From Phytohabitans flavus (lineage in GTDB: Bacteria; Actinomycetota; Actinomycetes; Mycobacteriales; Micromonosporaceae), in contig NZ_AP022870.1 in assembly GCF_011764545.1 (NCBI RefSeq), positions 4,324,001 to 4,388,000 on the forward strand: 64,000 bases of DNA, written 5' to 3'. Every line of letters starts with the position of its first letter. The stretch's first letter is position 1. A program made the translations under genes and the position numbers. Under the pieces are notes generated by a model that saw only the letters and a list, made by a program, of their open reading frames with translations, did no database searches and had not been told where the DNA came from. Positions 44,982 to 54,183 of this stretch are shown piece by piece.

Positions 44982-46118
44982 ATGCGCATCGCGATTCTCT
45001 CGGTCGACCATCGGCCAGTGCGCCCCGCGAGCCGGGCCTGGACGGCGGCGCCGGCGGTACACGTCGGCGAGTTGGCCGCCGCCCTCGCCGAGTGCGGGCA
45101 CGACGTACGCGTCTACACGCGACGGACCAGCCTCTCGCAGCCCGAGGTCAAGGCCGGCACGGACGGCGTGACCACCGTGGCGGTACCCGCCGAGGACGGC
45201 GACGAGTTCGGGCAGTGGCTGGACGCGTCGTGGCGGGACGGCTGGGCGCCGGAGGTCGTACACGCGCACGCCCTGCCCTCGGCCGTCGCCGCGATGGTGG
45301 CCCGGAAGCTGACCAGCCGGCCCACCGTGGTCACCTTCCACGGTGAGCAGGACGGCGACGCCGCGGCCATCGCCGGTACCGCCGACGCCGTCGTGGCGCT
45401 CTCCCGCGCCGAGGCACGCGAGGTACGGCGGCTGGGTGCCGCCCCCGCGAACGTCTCGGTCATCCCACCCGGCGTGGATACCACCCGGTTCACCCCGGAA
45501 GGGCGGGCCTGGGTCCGGCGCCGCACCCACCGCGTCCTCGCCGTCGGCCAGCTCGAACCGGCCAGCGGCTTCGCCGCCGCCGTCGACGCGCTCCCCGAGC
45601 TGCCGGACACCGAGCTCGTCGTGGTGGGCCGCCCGCGCCCGCCGTCCAACGGGCTCGGCCCGCACGCCGCCGAGCTCCGCGCCCTCGCGGTCAACCACGG
45701 CGTGCACGAGCAGCTGCGGCTCACCGGCGCGGCACCCTACGGCGACATGCCCGGCTGGTACCGCTCGGCCGACCTGCTGATCTGCACACCCGAGCACTGG
45801 TCGTTCAGCCGCGCGGCGGTCGAGGCGATGGCCTGCGGGATCCCGGTCGTGGCCACGGCGGGCGGGCCGCTGGGCGAGACGCTCACCGACGGCGTGACCG
45901 GCCGCCTCGTACCGCCCGGGGATCTCGCCGGCACGATCCGCGACCTGCTCGCCGACCCGGAGCTGCGCAAGGCGTACGGGACCGCGGGCGCGGAGTGGGT
46001 CCGTGGCGCGTACGACTGGACGGTGGCCGCACTGCGCACGGTCGAGACCTACGAGCGGACCCGGACCCAGCATTCACTCACCCATGAGGGTGCGAGCGCC
46101 CCTGAGCTGGCCGCGTAA
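44982..46118 (+). CDS. GT4-family glycosyltransferase
   Basis: 378 residues, GT-B fold. The N-terminal lobe opens with MRIAILSVDHRP and contains VVHAHALPSAVAAMV. The C-terminal lobe has the EX7E region FSRAAVEAMACGIPVVATAGGPLGE for sugar-nucleotide binding. Probably builds a cell-envelope glycan or glycolipid; donor and acceptor unknown. ATG 44982. Confidence 0.88.
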   Translation: MRIAILSVDHRPVRPASRAWTAAPAVHVGELAAALAECGHDVRVYTRRTSLSQPEVKAGTDGVTTVAVPAEDGDEFGQWLDASWRDGWAPEVVHAHALPSAVAAMVARKLTSRPTVVTFHGEQDGDAAAIAGTADAVVALSRAEAREVRRLGAAPANVSVIPPGVDTTRFTPEGRAWVRRRTHRVLAVGQLEPASGFAAAVDALPELPDTELVVVGRPRPPSNGLGPHAAELRALAVNHGVHEQLRLTGAAPYGDMPGWYRSADLLICTPEHWSFSRAAVEAMACGIPVVATAGGPLGETLTDGVTGRLVPPGDLAGTIRDLLADPELRKAYGTAGAEWVRGAYDWTVAALRTVETYERTRTQHSLTHEGASAPELAA

Positions 46119-46128
46119 GCTTTCGCAC

Positions 46129-46986
46129 GTGATCACACGGGTCCCGTTCGGCGCGACCGGACACTCCTCCAGCCGGGTCATCTTCGGCGGCGCGGCGCTG
46201 GCCAACGTCTCCAAGGGCGACGCCGACCGCACGCTGGACGTCCTGCTCGCCCACGGCGTCAACCACATCGACGTCGCGGCCAGCTACGGCGACGCGGAGC
46301 TGCGGGTCGCGCCGTGGCTGCGGCGGCACCCCGACACGTTCTTCCTGGCCACCAAGACCGGCGAGCGGTCGTACCGCGCCGCGCGCGAGCAGATCCACCG
46401 CTCGCTGGAGCGCCTCGGCGTCGACCAGATCGACCTGATCCAGCTGCACAACCTCGTCGACGTCATCGACTGGGAAAACGCCCTGCGTGACGGCGGCGCG
46501 CTCGAGGCGGCCGTCGAGGCGCGCGAGGAGGGGCTGGTCCGCTTCATCGGCGTGACCGGTCACGGCTTGTCCGTGCCCGAGATGCACCGCCGCAGCCTGG
46601 AGCGCTTCCCGTTCGACTCGGTGCTGCTGCCATACAACTACCGGCAGATGCGGGACGCCCGCTACGCGGAGAAGTTCGAGGCTGTCGCGGCCGCCAGCGC
46701 GGAGCGCGACGTCGCGCTACAGACCATCAAGAGCCTCGCCCTGCGCCCGTGGGACGGCCGCGAGAAGACCGCCACGACGTGGTACGAGCCGCTGCGCGAC
46801 CAGCCCAGCATCGACCTCGCGGTGCACTGGGTGCTCGGCAACCCGCAGGCGTTCCTGATCACGACCGGCGACGTGACGATCCTGCCGGGCCTGCTCGACG
46901 CGGCCGAGCGCTTCCAGGAGCGCCCGTCCGACGAGCAGATGGACGCCCTCGTCGCCGAGCGCGAGCTGTCCCCGCTCTTCTACTAG
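46129..46986 (+). CDS. Aldo/keto reductase
   Basis: 285 residues. Active-site pieces of the family: Asp and Tyr in HIDVAASYGDAE, Lys in LATKTG, His in IQLHNLV. GTG 46129 matches the usual family N-terminus (VITRVPFGATGHSSSRVIFGGAAL). It starts ten bases after the glycosyltransferase stop. Confidence 0.88.
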   Translation: MITRVPFGATGHSSSRVIFGGAALANVSKGDADRTLDVLLAHGVNHIDVAASYGDAELRVAPWLRRHPDTFFLATKTGERSYRAAREQIHRSLERLGVDQIDLIQLHNLVDVIDWENALRDGGALEAAVEAREEGLVRFIGVTGHGLSVPEMHRRSLERFPFDSVLLPYNYRQMRDARYAEKFEAVAAASAERDVALQTIKSLALRPWDGREKTATTWYEPLRDQPSIDLAVHWVLGNPQAFLITTGDVTILPGLLDAAERFQERPSDEQMDALVAERELSPLFY

Positions 46987-47025
46987 CGACCGCATGCCCG
47001 GCGCGCGACCGGGTACGACGCTGGC

Positions 47026-47976
47026 ATGCGGATCGGTTACTTCCTGTCCAGCGAGGAGTTCGGCCCGGCCGACCTCGTCACGCAGGCGAAAGGCGCCGAG
47101 GCGGCCGGCTTCCAGGGGTTGTGGATCTCAGACCACTACCACCCGTGGAACGACGCGCAGGGGCAGAGCCCGTTCGTCTGGTCGACGATCGGGGCGCTCA
47201 GCCAGGTGTGCCGGCTGCCAGTCACGACCTCCGTGACCTGCCCGACCACGCGCCTCCACCCGGCGATCGTGGCCCAGGCCGCGGCGACCAGCGCGGTGCT
47301 GCACGAGGGGCGGTTCGTGCTCGGGGTGGGCAGCGGGGAGGCGCTCAACGAGCACATCGTCGGCCGGCCTTGGCCCAGCGCGTCGGTACGGCTCGAGATG
47401 TTGGAAGAGGCCGTCGACGTGATCCGGCGGCTGTGGCGGGGCGGCTTCGTCGAGCACCGCGGCCGCCACTACACGGTCGACAACGCCCGGATCTACACCC
47501 GCCCCGAGCAGCCGCCCGCGATCTACATGTCCGGCTTCGGGCACAAGGCGGTCGACCTGGCAGCCCGGATCGCGGACGGGTACATGCTCACCAAGCCGGA
47601 CGCCGAACTGATCCGCCGCTTCCGGGACGGCGGCGGCGGTGACCGGCCCTGCCAGGGCTCGTTCAAGGCCGCCTACGCACCGAGCGTCGAGGAGGGCACC
47701 CGCCTCGCGTACGAGCGCTGGCCCAACGAGGCGCTGCCCGGCGAGCTGCCCCGCGTGCTCCCGTCGCCGCGCCACTACGAGCAGGCGGCGCAGCTGGTCC
47801 GGCCCGAGATGATGGGCGAGCACTTCGCCTGCGGCGCCGACCCCGGGGAGCACCTGCGCCGGATCGACGCGTTCGCGGAGGCCGGGTTCGACGAGATCTA
47901 CGTCGCCAACACCGGGCCGCACTGCCAAGGATTCTTCGACATGTACGCGGAGAAAGTGCTCCCCCGTTTCGCGTAG
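47026..47976 (+). CDS. F420-dependent-type LLM-class oxidoreductase (TIGR03557-like)
   Basis: 316 residues, a luciferase-like TIM barrel. WISDHYHPWND, TTSVTCPTTRLHPAIVAQAA, LGVGSGEALNEHIVG and MSGFGHKAVDLAARIADGY are typical of the F420-dependent glucose-6-phosphate dehydrogenase-like subfamily TIGR03557. F420 use is inferred from family; the substrate is unknown. Confidence 0.88.
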   Translation: MRIGYFLSSEEFGPADLVTQAKGAEAAGFQGLWISDHYHPWNDAQGQSPFVWSTIGALSQVCRLPVTTSVTCPTTRLHPAIVAQAAATSAVLHEGRFVLGVGSGEALNEHIVGRPWPSASVRLEMLEEAVDVIRRLWRGGFVEHRGRHYTVDNARIYTRPEQPPAIYMSGFGHKAVDLAARIADGYMLTKPDAELIRRFRDGGGGDRPCQGSFKAAYAPSVEEGTRLAYERWPNEALPGELPRVLPSPRHYEQAAQLVRPEMMGEHFACGADPGEHLRRIDAFAEAGFDEIYVANTGPHCQGFFDMYAEKVLPRFA

Positions 47977-47985
47977 GGTGCTCGG

Positions 47986-48645
47986 GTGACCGAGCCCGCC
48001 GACGTCCTCGCCACCCGGACCGCGTACGACACAGTCGCCGCCGACTACGCCGATCTGCTCAAGGACGAGCTCGCCCAGGCGCCGCTGGAGCGGGCACTGC
48101 TCGGCACCTTCGCCGAGCTGGTTCTGACCGGCGGGGGTGGGCCGGTCGCCGACGTGGGCTGCGGCCCCGGGCGGATCACCACGTACCTGGACGGCCTCGG
48201 CCTCGACGTCAGCGGCATCGACCTGTCGCCGGAGATGGTGGCGGTGGCCAGCCGCGCCTACCCGGAGCTGTACTTCCGGACCGGCACGATGGCGGCCCTG
48301 GACTTCGCCGACGGCGCGCTCAGCGGCCTCGTCGCCTGGTACTCGGTCATCCACACCCCGCCGGAGCGGCTGCCGCGGGTCTTCACCGAGTTCGCCCGGG
48401 TGCTCAGGCCCGGCGGTCACCTCCTGATGGCATTCCAGGTGGCGACTACCGGCGGGACCGACTTCGAACCGCGGCACATCACGCGCGCGTACGGCCACGA
48501 CCTCGACCTGGACGCGTACCGGCTGCCGCCGGACCGGGTCACGGACCTGCTGGCGGCAGCCGGTATCGAGGTGACCACGCGCGTCGTACGCGAGCCGGGC
48601 GAGCGAGAGAAGTCCCAGCAGGCATACCTGATGGCCCGCCGCTAG
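47986..48645 (+). CDS. Class I SAM-dependent methyltransferase
   Basis: 219 residues. SAM-binding motif VADVGCGPGRIT, acidic motif SGIDLSPEMVAVA, GTMAALDFADGALSGLVAWYSVIH. GTG 47986, nine bases after the oxidoreductase stop. Substrate unknown. Confidence 0.88.
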   Translation: MTEPADVLATRTAYDTVAADYADLLKDELAQAPLERALLGTFAELVLTGGGGPVADVGCGPGRITTYLDGLGLDVSGIDLSPEMVAVASRAYPELYFRTGTMAALDFADGALSGLVAWYSVIHTPPERLPRVFTEFARVLRPGGHLLMAFQVATTGGTDFEPRHITRAYGHDLDLDAYRLPPDRVTDLLAAAGIEVTTRVVREPGEREKSQQAYLMARR

Positions 48646-48683
48646 AAGGCTTCCGAACTCGGGGACCATCCACGACGGAAATC

Positions 48684-48741
48684 GAGCTACCGCGATGTCC
48701 GCGGTGGTCCAGACCGCCGCTCCCGCAGCCTCACCCTCCGC
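48684..48741 (+). repeat. 58-bp intergenic element, copy E
   Basis: Starts 38 bases past the methyltransferase stop, on the same strand. First stem ACCGCG/CGCGGT perfect. It is followed by CGCTTCACAC, as in copies C and D. Confidence 0.95.
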
Positions 48742-48820
48742 GCTTCACACCCCACACACCTTGAGCCCGGGACCGCGCCACGCGCGCCCCGGCGCGCGGG
48801 CCACTGGTTCAAGATCCCGA

Positions 48821-48879
48821 CAAAATCCCTGATTTTGCTGCTTCCCGCGAAGGTTGAGCCAGCAAAATCAGGGATTTTG
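48821..48879. repeat. Nested palindrome: 20-bp perfect inverted repeat whose arms are themselves palindromes
   Basis: CAAAATCCCTGATTTTGCTG at 48821-48840 is mirrored perfectly at 48860-48879 around 19 bases. Within each arm CAAAATC and GATTTTG form their own hairpin. The AT-rich arms contrast with the surrounding sequence. It could be a terminator, a protein-binding site or a mobile-element end. Confidence 0.9.
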
Positions 48880-49020
48880 CTGCCACCCGGACCCGAGGCC
48901 TGTGGGGCGCGGGTTTGCGGTTACCCCATTTCTTGCCTCCGGCGGGGATCTCCGGCCTCCGGGACGGCATCGCGGGTGGGGTGTGCGCGTGGTGTCGCGC
49001 GCTGACGGTGGTCTCGGTGG

Positions 49021-49083
49021 TGATCGTTCGCCCGATACCTACGCGACACGCCGACGGGGCCGCGGATTCTGGGCGAACGATCA
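49021..49083. repeat. 13-bp perfect inverted repeat with 37-base spacer
   Basis: TGATCGTTCGCCC at 49021-49033 and GGGCGAACGATCA at 49071-49083. No gene is adjacent. Confidence 0.85.
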
Positions 49084-49236
49084 TCAGAGCTCTCCGCGAG
49101 GGTGGCTCGTCGGGCTTTGTGAGGATTGGCCCCCAGCGAGGCCCTCGGGGTGGGGCGCTTTGGTCGCGTGCCGCAGTCTGTGCGGCGACCGTAGTCAGCT
49201 TGCCGGCTGTGCCGGCTGGGGTTGGGGTGTGCGGCG

Positions 49237-49294
49237 CGGAGGGTGAGGCCGCGGGAGCAGCGGTCCGGACAACGGCGGACGCCGCGGTAGCTCA
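49237..49294 (-). repeat. 58-bp intergenic element, copy F
   Basis: Read on the minus strand, 155 bases past the stop of the saccharopine-dehydrogenase-like gene. The most diverged first stem: CGGCG-TC-CGCCG replaces ACCGCG/CGCGGT, so a hairpin is kept at the same place with a shifted register. Confidence 0.93.
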
Positions 49295-49449
49295 AGTCGT
49301 TTTCTGGAACTGAGTCTGTGGCGACCATTGTGGACGGAGCCCGCGACCTCGACTCCATCCGTCGCTAGACGCGGGTGCGGGTTGGGTAGTCGGCCGCGTT
49401 GAGCGCGCGGATATCGAGCCGTGAAGCCGAGGTAACCCGATATCGATCT

Positions 49450-50604
49450 TTACGTGAGGACGCGGAAGGTCATGCCCGCCCTCTCCAGGCGGAGCCGGAG
49501 CGCGTCGCCCATCGCGACCGCGGTCGTCAGCTGCCCCGCCAGCTCGGGCAGCTCGTCGTGGGTGAGGCAGAGCGCGGACTCCGCCAGCATCTTCGCCGTC
49601 TCGCCGTACCCGGGGTCGCCGCCGCCCACCTCGGTCACCACCCGCTGGCCGCCGCTCTCGGCGACGAGCCGCATCCGGAACCACCCTCGGGCGCGCTGCT
49701 CCTCGTTCGGCCCCTTGCCCGGCGGGAGGAGGCGGCCCATCGCCCGCCGCGCCGGGCCGAACTGGGCCAGCCCGAACGCGCCAATCGCGCCGGCCGCCAC
49801 GCCAGCCGCGGTGAACGGGCTGCGTACGCCGACGAAGTGGCTGTACATGAAGTCCGGGCCGTACCGCGGTAGCGCCCGCGCCGAGTGCACCACGATCCGC
49901 GGGTCGATGCTCGACAGCGGCAGGCCGTACAGCCCCAGTGCGGGCTGGCGGTGCGGGCGCCCGGGCACACCGCGCACGCGCCGGCCGGACGGCGGGGCGC
50001 CCTCGACCCGGCGGCGCGCGGCGTGGACGGCGGCCGCCGAGCGGTGGCGCCCGAAGTTCAGCAGCACCGTGTTGAACGTGCCGCCGGACGGCCGCCCGCC
50101 CGCGCTGATGTAGCCGCGCATGCGGATCGGCTCGCCCTCGGGCAGTTGCTGGACGGCGAAGAGGGCACCGAGGTCGGGCGGGATCGAGTCGAAGCCGCAG
50201 GCGTGCACGAGGCGGGCACCGGTACGGGCGGCGGTGGCGTGGTGCTCGACGTACACCCGGTCCAGGAACTCCGGCTCGCCGGTCAGGTCGACGTAGTCGG
50301 TCCCCGCCGCGGCACAGGCGGCGACAAGTGGCCCGCCGTACTCGACGAACGGGCCGACCGTGGTCGCGACAAGGCGGGTCGACGCGGCCAGATCGCGGAG
50401 CGCGCGCTCGTCGCCGGCGTCGGCGGCGACCACGTCGACGGGCAGCCCGAGCTGGTCACGCAGCGCGCGGAGGCGGTCGGCGCTGCGCCCGGCGAGGGCC
50501 CACCGCAGGCCGGCCGGCGCCCGCTCGGCCAGGTACGCGGCGGTCAGGCGTCCGGTGAAGCCGGTGGCCCCGAACAGCACGATGTCGTACGCCCGATCCT
50601 CCAC
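49450..50604 (-). CDS. Saccharopine dehydrogenase-like / trans-acting enoyl reductase-like oxidoreductase
   Basis: 384 residues. N-terminal Rossmann motif FGATGFTGRLTAAYLAE, then TTVGPFVEYGGPLVAACAAAGTDYVDLTGEPEF and HACGFDSIPPDLGA. This is the pattern of the saccharopine-dehydrogenase-like family that includes mycobacterial trans-acting enoyl reductases. A hydrophobic segment (AAGVAAGAIGAFGLAQFG) lies near 250. GTG 50604 is the start. Probably acts on a lipid; substrate unknown. Confidence 0.85.
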   Translation of the reverse strand: MEDRAYDIVLFGATGFTGRLTAAYLAERAPAGLRWALAGRSADRLRALRDQLGLPVDVVAADAGDERALRDLAASTRLVATTVGPFVEYGGPLVAACAAAGTDYVDLTGEPEFLDRVYVEHHATAARTGARLVHACGFDSIPPDLGALFAVQQLPEGEPIRMRGYISAGGRPSGGTFNTVLLNFGRHRSAAAVHAARRRVEGAPPSGRRVRGVPGRPHRQPALGLYGLPLSSIDPRIVVHSARALPRYGPDFMYSHFVGVRSPFTAAGVAAGAIGAFGLAQFGPARRAMGRLLPPGKGPNEEQRARGWFRMRLVAESGGQRVVTEVGGGDPGYGETAKMLAESALCLTHDELPELAGQLTTAVAMGDALRLRLERAGMTFRVLT

Positions 50605-50684
50605 TACCGGAGGGTAACCAACGCATGATTCGCCAGCAGTAGGGGTATCAGGGGAGAACAGGTCACGCAGACGGGAGGACCACG

Positions 50685-50882
50685 ATGAAGAGGGCCATCG
50701 GCCGGTGGGCTGTGCTGGCTGCCGCCATTCCCCTGGCGGCGATGGGCGCACGGCGGATCGGCCAAGCCGTCGAGGCGCGCCGCGGTTCCAACCGCATGTC
50801 GCAGATGATGCACAGGGCCGCCGACGCGATGCACAGCATGGGCCGCGCGCGGAAGCGCAGGGGCCGCTTCGGCTTCCGCTGA
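50685..50882 (+). CDS. Small basic protein, 65 residues
   Basis: GGGAGGA, five bases before ATG 50685, is a good ribosome site. The first 22 residues are hydrophobic (WAVLAAAIPLAAMGARRIG). The rest is rich in Arg, Met and His (SQMMHRAADAMHSMGRARKRRGRFGFR). It resembles a membrane-associated peptide with a basic tail. I do not recognise a family. It is divergent from the oxidoreductase and convergent with the next gene. Confidence 0.6.
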   Translation: MKRAIGRWAVLAAAIPLAAMGARRIGQAVEARRGSNRMSQMMHRAADAMHSMGRARKRRGRFGFR

Positions 50883-50918
50883 CACACACCGCCATCCGCG
50901 GCGCGGTGCCCGCCCCGA

Positions 50919-52685
50919 TCAGAGGCGGTAAAGCACCGCGCCGTCGATGTCTTCACGGGTGATGCCGAGACCGTCGATCGGGCGGCTGGTCAGGCCGTCC
51001 CACGGGGTACCGGGCAGGTGCTCGGGGAGCACCAGCACGTCCTTCACGCCGATCCCCCGCAGGTACGCGATCGAGGTCTGGTCCGGGAACGTGACCGTGA
51101 CCGCCTTCGTCTGGCCCTGGCTCGTCGGCTCGAAGCCGGCCAGGCCGTTGGCGATGCGCGGGAAGCCGTCGGTGCTCCACAGCATGTAGTGCAGGTCGAT
51201 GAGCCCGCCGCTGGGCAGCACCAGCAACGGCTCGCGGGCGGCGGCCATCGCGGCCGGCGGCTGCGGCACCGGCGGGTGGCCGGTCTTGTTGATGCTCTCG
51301 CCGAACACGAGCAGCAGCGGGATCACCAGCACCGCCCGGGTCACGACGCGGGCCCGAGGGCGCAGCAGGTCCGCGTTGCGCGCCGCCTCGGTGATCGCGC
51401 CGGCGGCGAGGATCGCCAGCAGCAGGCTGACCCAGATCATCAGCCGGCCCGGCGTACGCAGCGCGTCCCAGCCGGGCAGGTGCTTGGAAAGCGTGATGTA
51501 GCCGGGGTCGCCGTCACCGCCGAGCGTCGCGCCGAGGCCGAGCAGCGCGGTACCGAGCGCGCCGACCGCGAGCAGCACCCGGTGCCGGGCCCGGAAGTTC
51601 GAGAAGAACAGGCCCGCGGTCGCCAGGACGATCAGCGTGATGCCGGGCAGTAGCGCCATCTCGGGCGGCCAGGTGAGCTGCTCGCGGGCGGCCGCGTGCC
51701 GCTCGCCCCAGAACCACGACTCGCTCGGCGCGGTGAAGTACCCCTCCAGCGGCGGGGAGAACATGATCGTCCACTCCAGACCGCGGACGCCCTGCGGGTT
51801 GAGCTCGACGACCTTCAGGTAGACCCAGGCCAGGCTGGCGGTGACGACCGCGAAGACGCCGCCGCCGGCGAGGTTGGCGATCAGCAGCCGCCGGCTGAAC
51901 GGCGGGCGCGCCTTCTTGCGCCACCACGACCATCCGTAGGTCGCGGCCGCGACGACGCAGGTGCCGATGAGGAAGTACGCGAACGGCAGGCCGATGCCGA
52001 AGCCGAGGCTGATCTGCCACGCGGCGACAAGCCACCCCGCGACCGCCCAGCCGGGCTTGACCTTCTCCGGCTGGTACCCCTTGGTCAGCGACCAGCCGTG
52101 GCCGCGGGCGAGCATCGCGAGGGAGAGCGCGATCCCGCCGATCGAAAGGATGTTCATGTGGCCGCCGTGCGCCAGCCGCCACGGCGAGAAGGCCCACGCG
52201 AGGCCGGCCACGACCGCGCCCAGCCGGCCCGCGCCGAGCTGCCGGACCAGCGCGTACGCCCCGATGAACGCGAGCGCGTAGAGCAGCACGTACAGGATGT
52301 TGTAGCGGACGATCGCCGCCTCCACGCCGTGGCCGAAGAAGCCGAACGGCGCGTACCCGAGCAGCGTGTCCGAGTACACATAGGTGTACGTCTCAGGATA
52401 GAAGGTGTTGGAGTCCCACAATCCGAACGGATCGGTCAGCAGTGCGTGCCCGCCCCACGCGACCTGCCACGCCTGAAGCGTCGGGTCGCCGATGTCGCCG
52501 GGGATCGTGGAGGCCGGATGCCGCAGCGTGGGCCAGGTCAGCACGACCGCCAGGAGCAGGCCGCCGAGCACGGCGAGCGTCCACTCGTGCGTGAGCACGC
52601 GCCAGACGCGGGCGCGTCTCGGCCCGGCCTCGGCGTCCTCGCTCGGGGCCTCGGGCTCGTCGATCGTCGGTGCTGCGGCTTCCAT
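50919..52685 (-). CDS. Polytopic membrane protein, GT-C/YfhO-like
   Basis: 588 residues. About eleven to twelve membrane segments and a soluble C-terminal region of about 130 residues. The first outer loop holds PGDIGDPTLQAWQVAWGGHAL, the acidic loop position of GT-C-type glycosyltransferases. The protein resembles uncharacterised actinobacterial membrane glycosyltransferase-like proteins. Substrate unknown, probably envelope glycan. Its N-terminus is acidic and cytoplasmic. Confidence 0.7.
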   Translation of the reverse strand: MEAAAPTIDEPEAPSEDAEAGPRRARVWRVLTHEWTLAVLGGLLLAVVLTWPTLRHPASTIPGDIGDPTLQAWQVAWGGHALLTDPFGLWDSNTFYPETYTYVYSDTLLGYAPFGFFGHGVEAAIVRYNILYVLLYALAFIGAYALVRQLGAGRLGAVVAGLAWAFSPWRLAHGGHMNILSIGGIALSLAMLARGHGWSLTKGYQPEKVKPGWAVAGWLVAAWQISLGFGIGLPFAYFLIGTCVVAAATYGWSWWRKKARPPFSRRLLIANLAGGGVFAVVTASLAWVYLKVVELNPQGVRGLEWTIMFSPPLEGYFTAPSESWFWGERHAAAREQLTWPPEMALLPGITLIVLATAGLFFSNFRARHRVLLAVGALGTALLGLGATLGGDGDPGYITLSKHLPGWDALRTPGRLMIWVSLLLAILAAGAITEAARNADLLRPRARVVTRAVLVIPLLLVFGESINKTGHPPVPQPPAAMAAAREPLLVLPSGGLIDLHYMLWSTDGFPRIANGLAGFEPTSQGQTKAVTVTFPDQTSIAYLRGIGVKDVLVLPEHLPGTPWDGLTSRPIDGLGITREDIDGAVLYRL

Positions 52686-52807
52686 AAGGGTCGATGTTAG
52701 TCAGGCGGCCAGCCCCGGGCGGTACCCGGTGTGCCGCGCCGGTGGCCAAATTCGACCGAATGCTACCGGTCGCGACCGACCCGCCATCGACCGGTCAGGT
52801 ACCAATC

Positions 52808-52847
52808 TCCACTAAGCCTTGAAAGTCTATTGGTTAAGTGGAATATT
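52808..52847 (+). promoter_or_regulatory. Sulfate operon promoter with overlapping inverted repeat
   Basis: TTGAAA 52819-52824 and AATATT 52842-52847, 17 bases apart. TCCACTAAGCC (52808-52818) and GGTTAAGTGGA (52832-52842) form an imperfect inverted repeat (9 of 11) that encloses the -35 element. This is the natural site for the Rrf2-type regulator encoded at the end of the operon. A leader of about 80 bases follows. Confidence 0.55.
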
Positions 52848-52933
52848 GCGGTCAGGCGGCGAGGCCCGCCGATGACCGCCCGGCCTCGCGCGCTGTTCGT
52901 GCGCGAGTCCGCGCTGAAGGAGGACAGGTTCCC

Positions 52934-53988
52934 TTGACGAATACACGGTCCTTGACCAGTACACGGGCGAGAGCGACCATCGCTCTCGCGCTTGCCGCCG
53001 GCCTGGCTCTTTCCGCTTGCGGTGGTGGCGACGACGACGCCTCCGGGGTGGCGGCGAGTCCACCACCCTCTCCATCGTCGGTTTCGCCGTCCCGGAGGCG
53101 GCCAACAAGGCGATCGCCGCCGAGTGGAACAAGACGCCCGAGGGCAAGGGCGTCAAGTTCCAGACGTCGTACGGCGCTTCCGGCGACCAGAGCCGCGCCG
53201 TGGTGGCCGGCCTCAAGGCCGACTACGTGCACTTCTCGGTCGCCAGCGACGTCACCCGCCTGGTCACCGAGGGCCTTGTCGACGAGACCTGGGATGACGG
53301 CCCGAACAAGGGCGTCGTCTCCTCCTCGGTCGTGGTGCTCGCCGTGCAGAAGGGCAACCCGAAGAACATCCAGGGTTGGGACGACCTGATCAAGCCGGGC
53401 ATCAAGATCGTCACACCGAACCCGGCCTCCTCCGGCGCCGCCCGGTGGAACGCGCTGGCCGCGTGGGGCCACATCACGGCCAACGGCGGCACCGACGAGC
53501 AGGCGACAGAGTACCTGAAGAAGCTCTTCGCGAACGTCGTCTCGCTGCCCAACAGCGGCCGCGACGCCACGACCGGCTTCCTCAACGGCGCCGGTGACGT
53601 GCTGCTGGCGTACGAGAACGAGACGATCCTCGCCACCCAGAACGGCGAGGAGCTCGAGTGGATCTACCCGGACACCACGATCAAGATCGAAAACCCGGGT
53701 GCGGTACTCAAGAACGCCAGCCCGAAGGCGAAGGACTGGCTCAACTTCGTGCTGAGCGACAAGGGCCAGCGGCAGTTCGCGCTCAAGGGCTTCCGGCCGA
53801 TCGTCGACGGCGTCGACACCACCGGCATCGAGGGCGCACCGGACCCCAACAACCCGTTCCCGACGCCGAAGAAGCTGCTCACCGTCGAGAAGGACTTCGA
53901 GAGCTGGTCCGCCCTGTCGAAGAAGTTCTTCGACGAGAAGGAGGGCATCGTCACGAAGATCATCGCCGAATCCGGTAAGGCTCAGTGA
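52934..53988 (+). CDS. Sulfate/thiosulfate ABC substrate-binding lipoprotein, frame broken near 53047
   Basis: TTG 52934 follows AAGGAGGA by ten bases. The signal peptide ends in lipobox LSAC, then GGGDDDASG. There the frame breaks: the sense frame resumes one base over with ESTTLSIVGFAVPEAANKAIAAEWNKTPEGKGVKF and runs to 53988. One missing G in the run 53045-53048 explains it. The mature protein is a CysP/Sbp-type binding protein with SYGASGDQSRAVVAGLKADYV and TPNPASSGAARWNALAAWGH. Repaired length is about 351 residues. If read literally, a 151-residue truncated product results. First gene of the sulfate operon. Confidence 0.85.
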
Positions 53989-54183
53989 GCGAGCGAGTTG
54001 GCGCGGCGGCGTCTGGACGGAGCCGGCCCGCCGACGAAGTCGGGGTTTCGGGCCGGCGGAGGAAGACATGAGCGGGAGTCGTGAGGCTACGGGCCTCAGC
54101 CACGACGGCGGACGAGCGCCGAGCGACGGAGCGTGGCAGGCACAGCCTTCAGCGCCGCACGAGCGAGCGAACCAGGAGACGCA

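Larger units (their letters stand above)
48646..49449. other. 804-base intergenic region with two inverted 58-bp elements and two large palindromes
   Basis: No gene is supported. It holds copy E (48684-48741), the inverted repeat 48821-48879, the inverted repeat 49021-49083, copy F (49237-49294) and a GATATCG/CGATATC pair near 49409-49447. Open frames here (48854-49313) have no coding character and run through the repeats. Confidence 0.8.

Noticed and set aside
48854..49313. Open frames in the intergenic region after the methyltransferase
   Set aside because: They cross palindromes and the 58-bp element, have no ribosome site and no family resemblance.
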